Positions 17,221-24,940 of a stretch of DNA of 24,940 nucleotides are shown here, piece by piece. Under the pieces are notes generated by a model. The model was given only the letters and a program-made list of their open reading frames with translations, did not search any database and was not told the origin of the DNA. A program made the translations under genes and the position numbers. Every line of letters starts with the position of its first letter. The first letter of the stretch is position 1. The DNA comes from Rhodospirillaceae bacterium (GTDB taxonomy: Bacteria; Pseudomonadota; Alphaproteobacteria; UBA11136): positions 8,784 to 33,723 of the forward strand of contig NZAO01000027.1 in NCBI GenBank assembly GCA_002686135.1, in the 5' to 3' direction.

Positions 17221-19556
17221 CAACTGGCCCTCGTGAGGAACCACAGCAGCAGTGCGACCGCTCCCAGTGCGGCGCCGGCGGCGTAGGTGCGGACCAGCCC
17301 GTTGTGGAAGCGACGCAGCACGCCGGCCAGGCGGCGAACCGACGTACCGACCCCGTTGACGGCGCCGTCCACGATGCGCTCGTCGAAGGTGGTGGTGGCC
17401 TCGAAGCCGGCCCGTCCCGGGCCGCCCATGAAGTCGCCCACGGCCCGGTCGATGGCCCAGGCATCGGCCAGCAGTGGCTGTTCGAAGACCCGGTGGTCGA
17501 TGCGACGACGCTGGTAGGCGGCGATGGCGACGGCGATTCCGACTAGGCCGCCGGCGATGGCGATGGCCGCCAGCACCCAGAGCATCCCGGCGCCGAGACC
17601 GAGGTGGACCTCGTTGCCGAACAGCGAGGGCTCGAGCCACTGCTCGAGGAACCTGAGCGATGGTGCGAACGGGAGCTGCATGATCCCACCACCGACCGAC
17701 AGGACCGCCAGGACCACGAGCGGCAGGGTCATCGTCCACGGCGACTCGTGCGGGTGGTGGTCGGCACGGGCGGCCACCGCATCGGGCAGGTGGTCTGCGA
17801 CGTCGTCGGTGTCGGGCGCGGCGTCGAGGGCGAGCGCGGGAACCTCCTCACGGCCCTCAGCGGCGGCGATGACGATGGCGTGGTCGGCGGCGGCAACGGT
17901 GTGCGCCGCCTGGGCGACGGCCAGCGATTCCTCGGCCACCTCGACCGCCATGACGGCAGCGGTCACGGCGTCCTCTGCGGCGAGCACCGCCTGGGCGAGC
18001 ACCTCAGGATCGGAGGCGTCGTCCGCCGTGTCTCCGGAGGTCGCCGATCGGGCCGCTTCGATGGCCGAAGCGTGTGCGGACTCCGCCTCTGCACGAACGG
18101 CAACCGCCGACTCGCGGCCCGTGCGCGCCACTTCGACGGTTGCCACGGAGTCGTCAAGGTTGGCCGTCGCAGCGGCCAGGCGGCCGTCCCATGCGGCGAC
18201 CACCTCGTCGGGTCGGGCGTCCGCGTAGCGGTGTCGGCCGAAGAAGGTGAGCACCACCTGGCGGGTCATGTAGAAGGCGGTCAGCACGGCGGTCACCAGG
18301 CCGACCGCCCACAGGGCGGGGCTCTCGTTCCAGGCGTACGCGAGGATCTCGTCCTTCGACCAGAAGCCGGCGAACGGCGGCACGCCGGCAATGGCCAGCC
18401 AGCCGATGATGAAGGTGGAGGCGGTGACCGGCATCCACTTCCGGAGACCCCCGTAGTGGCGTAGGTCCTGGTCGCCGTCCATGCCGTGGATGACCGAGCC
18501 CGATCCGAGGAACAGCAGCGCCTTGAAGAAGGCGTGGGTGACCATGTGGAAGATGGCCGGCACGTAGGCGCCACAGCCCACGGCGAGGAACATGTAACCG
18601 AGTTGGCTGATGGTCGAGTACGCCAGCACCTTCTTTATGTCGGTCTGTGCCATGGCGATGGTCGCTGCGAACAGCGCCGTGCCCACCCCCACCCAGGCGA
18701 TGAGCGAGGGGACCCAGTCGGCTGCGTCGGCGATGATCGGGTTGACGCGGGTCAGGAGGTAGATCCCCGAGGTGACCATCGTGGCGGCGTGGATCAGTGC
18801 CGAAACGGGCGTGGGGCCGGCCATGGCATCGGGAAGCCACAGGTACAGCGGGAACTGCGCCGACTTGCCGATCGCCCCGACGAAGAGCATCACGGCGATG
18901 AAGGTGGCCGTCGACTCGGCGACCTGCCCGGCATCCGTTGCATCGAGCACCTCGACGTACGAGAGCGAGCCGAACGTGAAGAACGTCAGGCACATGGCGA
19001 CGAGGACGCCCCAGTCGCCGATGCGGTTCGTGATGAAGGCCTTCTTGCCGGCGGAGGCGTTGGCGGGGTCGGTGAACCAGAAGGAGATGAGCAGGTATGA
19101 ACACGCCCCGACGCCCTCCCAGCCGAGGAACGTCAACAGCATGTTGTCGCCCAGGACGAGGACGAGCATGGAGAAGGCGAACAGGTTGAGGTAGGCGAAG
19201 AAGCGGCTGAAGTCGGTGTCGCCGTGCATGTAGCCGATCGAGTACAGGTGGATGAGGGCGCCGACGCCGGTGATGAAGAGGCACATCGTCAGCGACAGGG
19301 GGTCGGCGAGGAAGCCGATGTCGACGGACAGGTCGCCGGCCGGCACCCAGGAGAACAGCGTGGTGACCGAGCGGCGGTGGTGCTCATCGTGCGACAGCTG
19401 GTCGACGACCACGCCGACCGTGGCGGCGAACGACCCGATCATGGCGAGGGTCGCCACCCAGCCGGAGCGAGGCTCGCCGAGGCGTCGACCGGCCACCAGC
19501 AGCAGGGCGAAACCGGCCAGCGGGAACGCCGGGATGAGCCAGACGAGGTCGAGCAT
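17217..19556 (-). CDS. nuoL: NADH-quinone oxidoreductase subunit L with a large coiled-coil-like insertion (set 1)
   Basis: 779-residue distal pump subunit, well above the roughly 610-650 residues of most NuoL. The N-terminal core is normal: Glu147 in GWEGVGACSYLL (TM5), Lys231 in GKSAQFPLYLWLPDAMAGP (TM7), His256 on TM8, Lys345 in HAFFKALLFLGSG and Lys401 in FWSKDEIL (TM12). Membrane helix 13 ends at LTFFG (440). The family then normally has a short loop before HESPW...LPLVVLA (603-615), but here about 155 residues are inserted. The C-terminal part has the lateral helix region (IVDGAVNGVG) and a last membrane helix. ATG at 19556, three bases after the nuoK stop. The frame is continuous through the insertion, and codon third positions remain G/C-rich there. 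Confidence 0.95.
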   Translation of the reverse strand: MLDLVWLIPAFPLAGFALLLVAGRRLGEPRSGWVATLAMIGSFAATVGVVVDQLSHDEHHRRSVTTLFSWVPAGDLSVDIGFLADPLSLTMCLFITGVGALIHLYSIGYMHGDTDFSRFFAYLNLFAFSMLVLVLGDNMLLTFLGWEGVGACSYLLISFWFTDPANASAGKKAFITNRIGDWGVLVAMCLTFFTFGSLSYVEVLDATDAGQVAESTATFIAVMLFVGAIGKSAQFPLYLWLPDAMAGPTPVSALIHAATMVTSGIYLLTRVNPIIADAADWVPSLIAWVGVGTALFAATIAMAQTDIKKVLAYSTISQLGYMFLAVGCGAYVPAIFHMVTHAFFKALLFLGSGSVIHGMDGDQDLRHYGGLRKWMPVTASTFIIGWLAIAGVPPFAGFWSKDEILAYAWNESPALWAVGLVTAVLTAFYMTRQVVLTFFGRHRYADARPDEVVAAWDGRLAAATANLDDSVATVEVARTGRESAVAVRAEAESAHASAIEAARSATSGDTADDASDPEVLAQAVLAAEDAVTAAVMAVEVAEESLAVAQAAHTVAAADHAIVIAAAEGREEVPALALDAAPDTDDVADHLPDAVAARADHHPHESPWTMTLPLVVLAVLSVGGGIMQLPFAPSLRFLEQWLEPSLFGNEVHLGLGAGMLWVLAAIAIAGGLVGIAVAIAAYQRRRIDHRVFEQPLLADAWAIDRAVGDFMGGPGRAGFEATTTFDERIVDGAVNGVGTSVRRLAGVLRRFHNGLVRTYAAGAALGAVALLLWFLTRASW
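17228..17232 (-). promoter_or_regulatory. Ribosome binding site supporting the GTG start of nuoM (set 1)
   Basis: GAGGG on the minus strand inside the end of nuoL, 7 bases before the GTG at 17220. It favours this GTG over the TTG three bases upstream. Confidence 0.5.
17754..18227 (-). other. Alanine-rich, probably helical-hairpin insertion in NuoL (set 1), residues about 444-601
   Basis: Between membrane helices 13 and 14 of NuoL. Residues about 449-507 form an unbroken Ala/Glu/Val-rich stretch with charged residues at intervals and no proline. Residues 508-517 (SGDTADDASD) look like a turn. Residues about 518-569 form a second Ala-rich stretch. An acidic linker with prolines follows (570-601). 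By the usual NuoL topology this loop faces the cytoplasm. The set 2 NuoL has only about 14 residues at the same place. No known domain is recognised. Confidence 0.85.
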
Positions 19557-19559
19557 GCC

Positions 19560-19865
19560 CTAGCCCCTCAGTACCGACAGGTCGTCGGCGGTCGCCCCGG
19601 CGCGTCTGCGCATGATCGCAACGATGATCCCTAGGCCCACCACGACCTCTGCTGCCGCCACCACCAGCACGAAGAACACCGATACCTGACCGCCCAGGTC
19701 GCCCAGGTCGTCACCGAGGCTGACGAAGGTGAGGTTGACGGCGTTGAGCATCAACTCGACGCACATGAACATCACGAGCGGGTTGCGACGTACCAGAAGG
19801 CCAACGGCGCCCAGCGTGAACAGGACGGCGCCGAGCGTCAGGTACCAGGCAACGGTGACCTCCAT
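19560..19865 (-). CDS. nuoK: NADH-quinone oxidoreductase subunit K (set 1)
   Basis: 101 residues, three membrane helices. The two membrane glutamates of NuoK are present: Glu37 in [16 protein letters not shown] and Glu73 in [18 protein letters not shown] at 19865 overlaps the nuoJ stop by one base (TGATG). The stop is TAG, three bases before the nuoL ATG. The long open frame upstream is a shadow of nuoJ and nuoI. Confidence 0.96.
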   Translation of the reverse strand: MEVTVAWYLTLGAVLFTLGAVGLLVRRNPLVMFMCVELMLNAVNLTFVSLGDDLGDLGGQVSVFFVLVVAAAEVVVGLGIIVAIMRRRAGATADDLSVLRG

Positions 19866-20476
19866 CAGGCACCTGCTTCTTCGTCCGGGGCCTCTTCCGT
19901 GTCTTCGGGCTCGTCTTCGGGTTCCGAAGCAACCGCCACGACCGGGAGGGGCTGGAGCGGTCCGGCGAGGCGGCGGACCAGCACGACGGCGCCGACCACG
20001 GCGACCGTGAGCAGCAGGGCGGTCAACTCGACGGCGAAGACGTGGTCGGTGAACAGCGCCTCGCCCAGGCGTCGGGTGTTGTCGCCGGCGTCCCCCAACG
20101 GGGAGTTGGCCGCCGGGGCACCGGTCGGGCCACCGACCGCCACCAGCAGGGCGGAGAGCGTGGTTCCCAGTATTCCGGCACCGATGAGGACGGCGAGCGG
20201 CCGTTGTCCGGCTATGGGCTCGACATCGAGGTTCTCGGCCCGGTCTACGCCGAGCAGCATGATCACGAAGAGGAACAGGATGACGATGGCGCCGGCGTAG
20301 ACGATCACCTGGACGGCGGCGAGGAACGTGGCGTCCAGCAGCAGGAACAGCACGGCCACGCCGAAGACGGACTGGACGAGGAAGAGGGCGGCGTGGACCG
20401 GGTTGCGGGCCAGGAGCACCCCGAAGGCGCCCGAGAGCACGATCACGGCACTGACGATGAACACGGCGGCTTCCAT
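19865..20476 (-). CDS. nuoJ: NADH-quinone oxidoreductase subunit J (set 1)
   Basis: 203 residues, five membrane helices. Signature [12 protein letters not shown] (23-34) and [20 protein letters not shown] with Tyr60 beside the pi-bulge. After the last helix there is a tail of about 30 residues, almost entirely Glu, Asp, Pro and Ala ([20 protein letters not shown]), expected on the cytoplasmic or membrane-surface side. The set 2 NuoJ lacks this tail and ends shortly after its last helix. ATG at 20476 overlaps the nuoI stop by one base. Confidence 0.95.
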   Translation of the reverse strand: MEAAVFIVSAVIVLSGAFGVLLARNPVHAALFLVQSVFGVAVLFLLLDATFLAAVQVIVYAGAIVILFLFVIMLLGVDRAENLDVEPIAGQRPLAVLIGAGILGTTLSALLVAVGGPTGAPAANSPLGDAGDNTRRLGEALFTDHVFAVELTALLLTVAVVGAVVLVRRLAGPLQPLPVVAVASEPEDEPEDTEEAPDEEAGA

Positions 20477-21099
20477 CAGGCGACGTTCCCCTCGTCGTCC
20501 CCGGCTTCCGGGCCGGACTGGCCCTGCTCCGGGCGTCGCACCCCGTAGCCCAGTTCACCCGACCACGAGACCCTTCCGGCATAGGCGGCGGACCCCGACG
20601 GGGACGTTGCACGCATCCAGCCCGACGTGTCGGCGTCCTCCCCTTCGCGCCAGTCCTCCCATGGCAGATGTTGGGGTCGACCCGTTTCGTCGTCGACCAG
20701 CAACTCGTCCTTGGTGTAGACGGCGTCGGAGCGGTTGGTGAACGAGAACTCGAACAGCTTCGACTCGGTGATTGCCTCGGTCGGGCAGGCCTCGACGCAG
20801 AGGTCGCAGTGGATGCACCGTAGGTAGTTGATCTCGTAGACGTAGCCGAACCGTTCTCCCGGTGACACCGGGTCGTCGGGCCGGTTGTCGGCGCCGCGTA
20901 CGTAGATGCACCTTGCGGGGCACACGCCGGCGCAGAGCTCGCAGCCGATGCACTTCTCCATGCCGTCCTCGTACCGGTTGAGGACGTGGCGACCATGGAG
21001 ACGCTCGGGCTTGTCGCGCTTCTGTTCGGGGTACGGGATGGTGACCCGCTTCTCCCAGAGCTTGCGGAACGTGACGGCGAAGCCGCGGAAGTAGCCCAT
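20476..21099 (-). CDS. nuoI: NADH-quinone oxidoreductase subunit I, 2x[4Fe-4S] (set 1)
   Basis: 207 residues. Two [4Fe-4S] ligand sets: Cys50-53-56-60 ([12 protein letters not shown]) and Cys95-98-101-105 ([12 protein letters not shown]). An N-terminal amphipathic segment ([13 protein letters not shown]) probably lies on the membrane as in other NuoI. About 100 residues follow the last cluster ligand; the final 60 ([14 protein letters not shown] onward) are Gly/Ser/Glu-rich and look disordered, longer than in E. coli NuoI. ATG at 21099 overlaps the nuoH stop by one base (TGATG). Confidence 0.96.
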   Translation of the reverse strand: MGYFRGFAVTFRKLWEKRVTIPYPEQKRDKPERLHGRHVLNRYEDGMEKCIGCELCAGVCPARCIYVRGADNRPDDPVSPGERFGYVYEINYLRCIHCDLCVEACPTEAITESKLFEFSFTNRSDAVYTKDELLVDDETGRPQHLPWEDWREGEDADTSGWMRATSPSGSAAYAGRVSWSGELGYGVRRPEQGQSGPEAGDDEGNVA

Positions 21100-22322
21100 C
21101 AGGCACCGTTCCCGGCGTCGAGCGCCTCGTCGGACCCGAACTCGAGGGCGCGCCGCTCGGCACGGGCCTTGCGCACGGCGCCACCCAGCATGGCGGTGCC
21201 CGCCCACAGCACGGCCACGCTGACGAGCACGACGGGCACCGGCGACCAGCCCCTGTCGCGGCCCACGTTGAGCGCCGCTACCAGGAGGAACCAGCCGAGC
21301 GCCAACGGGATCAGGACCTTCCAGCCCAGGTCCATGAGCTGGTCGTACCGGATCCTGGGCAGGGTCGCCCTGAGCCACACGAAGCTGAAGAGGAAGGCCG
21401 AGAGCTTCAGGGAGAACCACAGGATCGGCCACAGCCAGGCGACACGCTCCACGAGGATCGGGCCGTCGGGGCCACCGAGGAAGAGCGTGACCGCTATCGC
21501 CGACATGGTGATCACGTTCATGAACTCGGCGAGGGAGAACAGGGCGAAGCGGATCGAGCTGTACTCGGTGTGGAACCCACCCACCAGCTCCTGCTCGGCT
21601 TCGACCAGGTCGAACGGCGGCCGGTTCAACTCGGCGGTGCCGGCCACCAGGAAGATCAGGAACGGTACGACGCCGGTGGTGGCAACGTTCCAGTTCCAGT
21701 TCGACTGGCTGGACACGATCTCATGGGTGGAAAGGGAGCCGCCGGTCAGGAAGACCGTGGCGATGGCGAGGCCCAGCGCAGCCTCGTAGCTGATCATCTG
21801 GGCGGACGCCCGGACGGAGCCGAGCAACGGGTACTTCGAGCCCGATGACCAGCCGGCCAGCATCACGCCGTAGACGGCGACCGAGGAGAGGGCGAGGAAC
21901 AGCAGGATGCCCATCGGCGGATCGGCCACCTGCAGGAAGGTGCGGTGGCCGAACCAGCCCACGGTGCCGTCACCGGTGCGGAAGTCGCCGCCGATCGGGA
22001 CGATGGCGAAGACCAGGAAGGCCGGCACCAGCGACAGGTAGGGCGCCAACTTGAACACCGGCCGGTCGGCGTTTTCCGGGATCAGGTCCTCCTTGAAGAA
22101 CAGCTTGATGCCGTCGGCCAGGGTCTGGAGGATGCCCCACGGTCCGGCCACGTCCGGTCCGATGCGGTTCTGCATGTCGCTGATGAGCTTGCGCTCGAAC
22201 CAGACCATCAGCATCACCGACACCATCAGCAGGGCAAACGAGACGACCACCTTGAGCAGGACGATCAGGAATACCTCGAGGTCGACGGGCCCGAGGAGGA
22301 GCGGATCGGCGGCGATGACCAT
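21099..22322 (-). CDS. nuoH: NADH-quinone oxidoreductase subunit H (set 1)
   Basis: 407 residues, longer than usual (about 325-350) because of a C-terminal extension with one more membrane helix (VPVVLVSVAVLWAGTAML) and a charged tail. Canonical motifs of the quinone tunnel are intact: WFERKLISDMQNRIGPDVAG (41-60), LADGIKLFFKED (68-79), AELNRPPFDLVEAEQELVGG (230-249) and HTEYSSIRFA. ATG at 22322 overlaps the nuoG stop by one base. The open frame further upstream is a nuoG shadow. Confidence 0.95.
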   Translation of the reverse strand: MVIAADPLLLGPVDLEVFLIVLLKVVVSFALLMVSVMLMVWFERKLISDMQNRIGPDVAGPWGILQTLADGIKLFFKEDLIPENADRPVFKLAPYLSLVPAFLVFAIVPIGGDFRTGDGTVGWFGHRTFLQVADPPMGILLFLALSSVAVYGVMLAGWSSGSKYPLLGSVRASAQMISYEAALGLAIATVFLTGGSLSTHEIVSSQSNWNWNVATTGVVPFLIFLVAGTAELNRPPFDLVEAEQELVGGFHTEYSSIRFALFSLAEFMNVITMSAIAVTLFLGGPDGPILVERVAWLWPILWFSLKLSAFLFSFVWLRATLPRIRYDQLMDLGWKVLIPLALGWFLLVAALNVGRDRGWSPVPVVLVSVAVLWAGTAMLGGAVRKARAERRALEFGSDEALDAGNGA

Positions 22323-24802
22323 CAGACCGGCACCACCGTCAGGTCGATCACCGCAGCAGTGGCCTCGATGAGGTCGCCGGCCGACACACCCTGCTGGTTG
22401 AACAGGAGGTGGGCGGTGCCCTTGGTGACCCTGGGATCGGGGCCGACGACGACGTCGGCGTTGCCCTTCGGTCCCCGTACCTCGATTCTGCCGCCCTCCG
22501 CCACCCCGAGGGCGGCAAAGTCGGTGGGCTCGAACGCCAGCCGGGTCACGGGGGCCAGGCCTGCCAGCGATCGGCTGTGCGCTGTGAGTACGCCGCAGTC
22601 GTACATCGAGCGCGTCACGACCAGGCGGTAGGAGTTCTTGTCGTGGCTGGGCACCTCGAGGGGCGCCGGGCGGACCAGGGCCGGGCCGCCGCTGATGAGG
22701 ATGCCCTCCCGGGCCTGGCCGACGAGCGCCTCCGGGTCGACGTGGGCGTGGATCGGCGAGACGATGGCGAGTTCGGCCCACACGTCGTCGGGCGAGGAGA
22801 TGCCCAGGTCGGCCCCCAGTCGACGGGCCAGTTCGACGGCGATCATCCAGTCGGGGCGGGCAGTCCCCGGCGGGGTCACCTTGCGGGCCACGATGCTCAC
22901 CCGACCCTCGAGGTTTGTGACGGTGCCGTCGGTCTCGGTCGGGGCGGTGGCGGGCAGGACCACGTCGGCGGCGGCCACGGTCGGTGTGGCGAACAGGTCC
23001 AGGGCGATGACCGTTCCGGCCCCTTCGAGCCCGCGACGCGCCAGGTCGTGGTCGGGGACGTCGGCCAGGACATCGGCGCCGAGCAGCACCAGTACGTCGA
23101 CCTCACCGTCGGCGGCGGCCTGCAACGAGGCGAGGGCATCGCGGCCCCTTCTGGCCGGAGTGGTCGGCCAGGCGTCGGCGAACCGGGACCGGCCCTCGTC
23201 GAGGCCGACCCGCCCGGGAAGTAGGCCGGGGGCCAGCCCGAGGTCGAGGGCGCCGTGGACGTTGCCGCGGCGCAGCATCGACAGGAAGCGGACGTCGGCG
23301 ATCCTGTCGTGCAGGACGAGGGCCGCATCGACGACCGTCCCGGGTGCCTCGGCCAGCGACTGCCGGCCCAGCAACACGGTAACCGGCCGGTTCTGGCCGA
23401 CTGCCGCCTCGGAGATGATCGCGCCGACCGCCTGCGCCTCTTCGACGGTTACCCCACCAATGGGTGCGGTGCCCCCCTCTCCGAACATGGCACGGACGAC
23501 GCCGATCGCCTCTCCGGGGCGCACCCGGAGCGAATGGGAGGCGAATGGCGTGAGGCCCGTCGCCCTGGGCGACAGTTCGATCAGCGTGGCACCGTCGTGG
23601 ACGACCGCATGGCGCAGGCGCAGGTACAACGCCCCCAGTTCCTCCTTGGGGTCGGGGCCGAGCAGCACGATGACGCCGCCGGGGATACAGGCCTCGTCGA
23701 TGGTCGCCCTGGGCAGGCCGAGGACGAAATCGGCGCGAAGACCATCTCCCAACTGGGCGTCGACGTTGTCGGTGCCCAGCACACCCTTTGCCAGCTTGGC
23801 CCAGGTGTATTGCGACTCGTTGGTGAGGCGGGCTCCGCCCAGGACTGCGATCCGGTCGGGGTCGACGTCGGTGAGTGCGGCCGCCGCCGCGGCGAGCGCT
23901 TCGCCCCATCCGGTCGGTGCCAGGTCGCCGTCGTCGCCGCGCAGCAGCGGCGTCCCGAGGCGGTCCTCGTGGTCGTACGCCTCGAAGATGAAACGCTCCT
24001 TGTCGGAGAGCCATCCCCAGTTGACGCCGTCGGCGTCGACCCCCTGGAAGCGCAGCACGCGGTCGCGTGACGACTGCACGGCGATGCGGCTGCCGACGCT
24101 GTCGACGACGCTGGTGGATTCGACCTCCTCGAGGTCCCAGGGGCGGGCCTTGAAGCGGTAGGGCGCTGCAGTCAGTGCGCCGACAGGGCAGACCTGCACG
24201 GTGTTGCCGCTGAAGTAGGAGCTGAAGGGCTCATCGGGGAAGGTGTTGACCTCGGTGCCTGAGCCCCGGCCCTGGAAGTGGATCAGGGCGTCGCCGGCCA
24301 CCTCGCTGGCGAAGCGGGTGCAGCGGTCGCAGAGGATGCAGCGCTCCCGGTCGAGGAAGACATTTTCGTTCACCGGGATGGGCTTTTCGAAGTGGCGCTT
24401 CTCCTCGACGAAGCGGCTTTCGCCCGGTCCGAACGCCACCGTCTGGTCCTGGAGCGGGCACTCGCCGCCCTTGTCGCAGACGGGACAGTCGAGTGGGTGG
24501 TTGACGAGCAGGAATTCGAGCACGCCTTCCTGGGCCTTGCGGGTGCGCTCGGATTTCGTGTCGACCTGCATGCCGGCGCTGCACTCGAGCATGCACGAGG
24601 CCTGCAGCGCCGGGCCCCGACCGGTGTCGACCTCAACGAGGCACGCCCGGCACATGCCCACCGGCTGCATCCGCGGGTGGTGGCAGAACCTCGGGATGTA
24701 GGTGCCGGTGCGTTCGCAGGCGTCGATCAGCAGTTCGCCGGGGTTCGCCACGACGGTGCGACCGTCGACGGTCATCTCCATGGACTGCCCAACGTCGCTC
24801 AT
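22322..24802 (-). CDS. nuoG: NADH-quinone oxidoreductase subunit G (set 1), cluster N7 ligands lost
   Basis: 826-residue largest cytoplasmic subunit that carries electrons from NuoF towards NuoI. In order: [2Fe-2S] N1b with Cys40, Cys51, Cys54 and Cys70; N5 with His102, Cys106, Cys109 and Cys115 (HPLDCPVC, GGEC); N4 with Cys155, Cys158, Cys161 and Cys205 (CILCDRC, VCPVGAL). The rest is the molybdopterin-oxidoreductase-like domain, not expected to bind molybdenum, closing with a molydopterin-binding-like C-terminal fold. The fourth, off-path cluster N7 of bacterial NuoG (C-x2-C-x3-C-x27-C) should use positions 231, 234, 238 and 266. These are Ser, Asp, Ser and Ser here, so N7 is absent. ATG at 24802 overlaps the nuoF stop (ATGA). 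Confidence 0.97.
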   Translation of the reverse strand: MSDVGQSMEMTVDGRTVVANPGELLIDACERTGTYIPRFCHHPRMQPVGMCRACLVEVDTGRGPALQASCMLECSAGMQVDTKSERTRKAQEGVLEFLLVNHPLDCPVCDKGGECPLQDQTVAFGPGESRFVEEKRHFEKPIPVNENVFLDRERCILCDRCTRFASEVAGDALIHFQGRGSGTEVNTFPDEPFSSYFSGNTVQVCPVGALTAAPYRFKARPWDLEEVESTSVVDSVGSRIAVQSSRDRVLRFQGVDADGVNWGWLSDKERFIFEAYDHEDRLGTPLLRGDDGDLAPTGWGEALAAAAAALTDVDPDRIAVLGGARLTNESQYTWAKLAKGVLGTDNVDAQLGDGLRADFVLGLPRATIDEACIPGGVIVLLGPDPKEELGALYLRLRHAVVHDGATLIELSPRATGLTPFASHSLRVRPGEAIGVVRAMFGEGGTAPIGGVTVEEAQAVGAIISEAAVGQNRPVTVLLGRQSLAEAPGTVVDAALVLHDRIADVRFLSMLRRGNVHGALDLGLAPGLLPGRVGLDEGRSRFADAWPTTPARRGRDALASLQAAADGEVDVLVLLGADVLADVPDHDLARRGLEGAGTVIALDLFATPTVAAADVVLPATAPTETDGTVTNLEGRVSIVARKVTPPGTARPDWMIAVELARRLGADLGISSPDDVWAELAIVSPIHAHVDPEALVGQAREGILISGGPALVRPAPLEVPSHDKNSYRLVVTRSMYDCGVLTAHSRSLAGLAPVTRLAFEPTDFAALGVAEGGRIEVRGPKGNADVVVGPDPRVTKGTAHLLFNQQGVSAGDLIEATAAVIDLTVVPV

Positions 24803-24940
24803 GCCGGAGCCCCGTCGGCGACCGGGGCCGACTGGACGGGGATGCCGTCACGGCGCGTGATCTTGGCCTCGAACTCGCTGCGGAAGCGCCGCAGCGCCGA
24901 GGTGATGGGTGCCACCGACGACGGGCCGAGTGGGCAGATG
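24799..24940 (-). CDS. nuoF: NADH-quinone oxidoreductase subunit F, C-terminal end only (set 1)
   Basis: The last 46 codons or so are visible; the gene continues beyond the window. The fragment begins with ICPLGPSSVAPITSALRRF and continues RSEFEAKI. This matches the C-terminus of the NADH- and FMN-binding 51-kDa subunit, where the cysteine of T-I-C-x-L-G is the last ligand of cluster N3. A short proline- and alanine-containing tail follows. It overlaps nuoG by four bases (ATGA). Its presence shows that set 1 includes the NADH-oxidising module. Confidence 0.88.
   Translation of the reverse strand, partial: ICPLGPSSVAPITSALRRFRSEFEAKITRRDGIPVQSAPVADGAPA

Noticed and set aside
17754..18227. Possibility that the NuoL insertion comes from two compensating frameshifts or a separate inserted gene
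   Set aside because: The frame is open throughout, third codon positions stay mostly G/C, and both flanks rejoin the NuoL family exactly. No start, stop or mobile-element ends are seen at the borders.

Overview
The window is G+C-rich bacterial DNA in which every credible gene lies on the minus strand, so transcription runs from high to low coordinates. Gene content, codon use, frequent GTG starts and the actinobacterial style of the acetyl-CoA synthetase suggest an actinobacterium. Acidimicrobiia or a relative is my guess, but nothing in the window proves the taxon.

Layout in transcription order. (1) 24940-14141: the 3' part of a respiratory complex I operon, with the end of nuoF, then nuoG, H, I, J, K, L, M and N ('set 1'). 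Its nuoA-E genes presumably lie upstream, outside the window. (2) 14140-13997: a 144-bp gap holding a perfect 12-bp palindrome and a possible -10 box just before the next gene. (3) 13996-3467: a second, complete and differently composed complex I operon, nuoA-B-C-D-H-I-J-K-L-M-N ('set 2'). It has no nuoE, F or G, so it encodes an 11-subunit enzyme without an NADH dehydrogenase module. (4) About 3465-2437: a MidA/NDUFAF7-family methyltransferase, the complex I assembly factor family, one base after the last nuo stop. It has no ordinary start codon at the place where homology begins. (5) 2370-376: acetyl-CoA synthetase (acsA), with its own likely promoter and a good ribosome binding site. (6) 342-1: the start of a HAD-family phosphatase-like gene that runs off the window.

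How the genes fit together. Set 1 has the parts of an NADH:quinone oxidoreductase: NuoF/NuoG for electron input and NuoH-N for quinone access and proton pumping. Set 2 has the quinone-reducing module (NuoB, C, D, I) and a full membrane arm (A, H, J-N), but must take electrons from something other than NuoEFG. MidA probably matures NuoD of one or both enzymes. Genes within each nuo block overlap by 1-4 bases or are separated by 1-12 bases, which implies tight translational coupling.

The most unusual features are these: an alanine-rich, probably helical-hairpin insertion of about 155 residues in NuoL of set 1; loss of all four N7 cluster ligands in NuoG; replacement of the quinone-site tyrosine by tryptophan in set 2 NuoD, together with altered conserved residues in set 2 NuoH; a histidine-rich pentapeptide repeat in NuoL of set 2; and the non-canonical start of midA. 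I saw no tRNA, rRNA, CRISPR array, insertion sequence or convincing intrinsic terminator, and no gene-free stretch longer than 144 bases.
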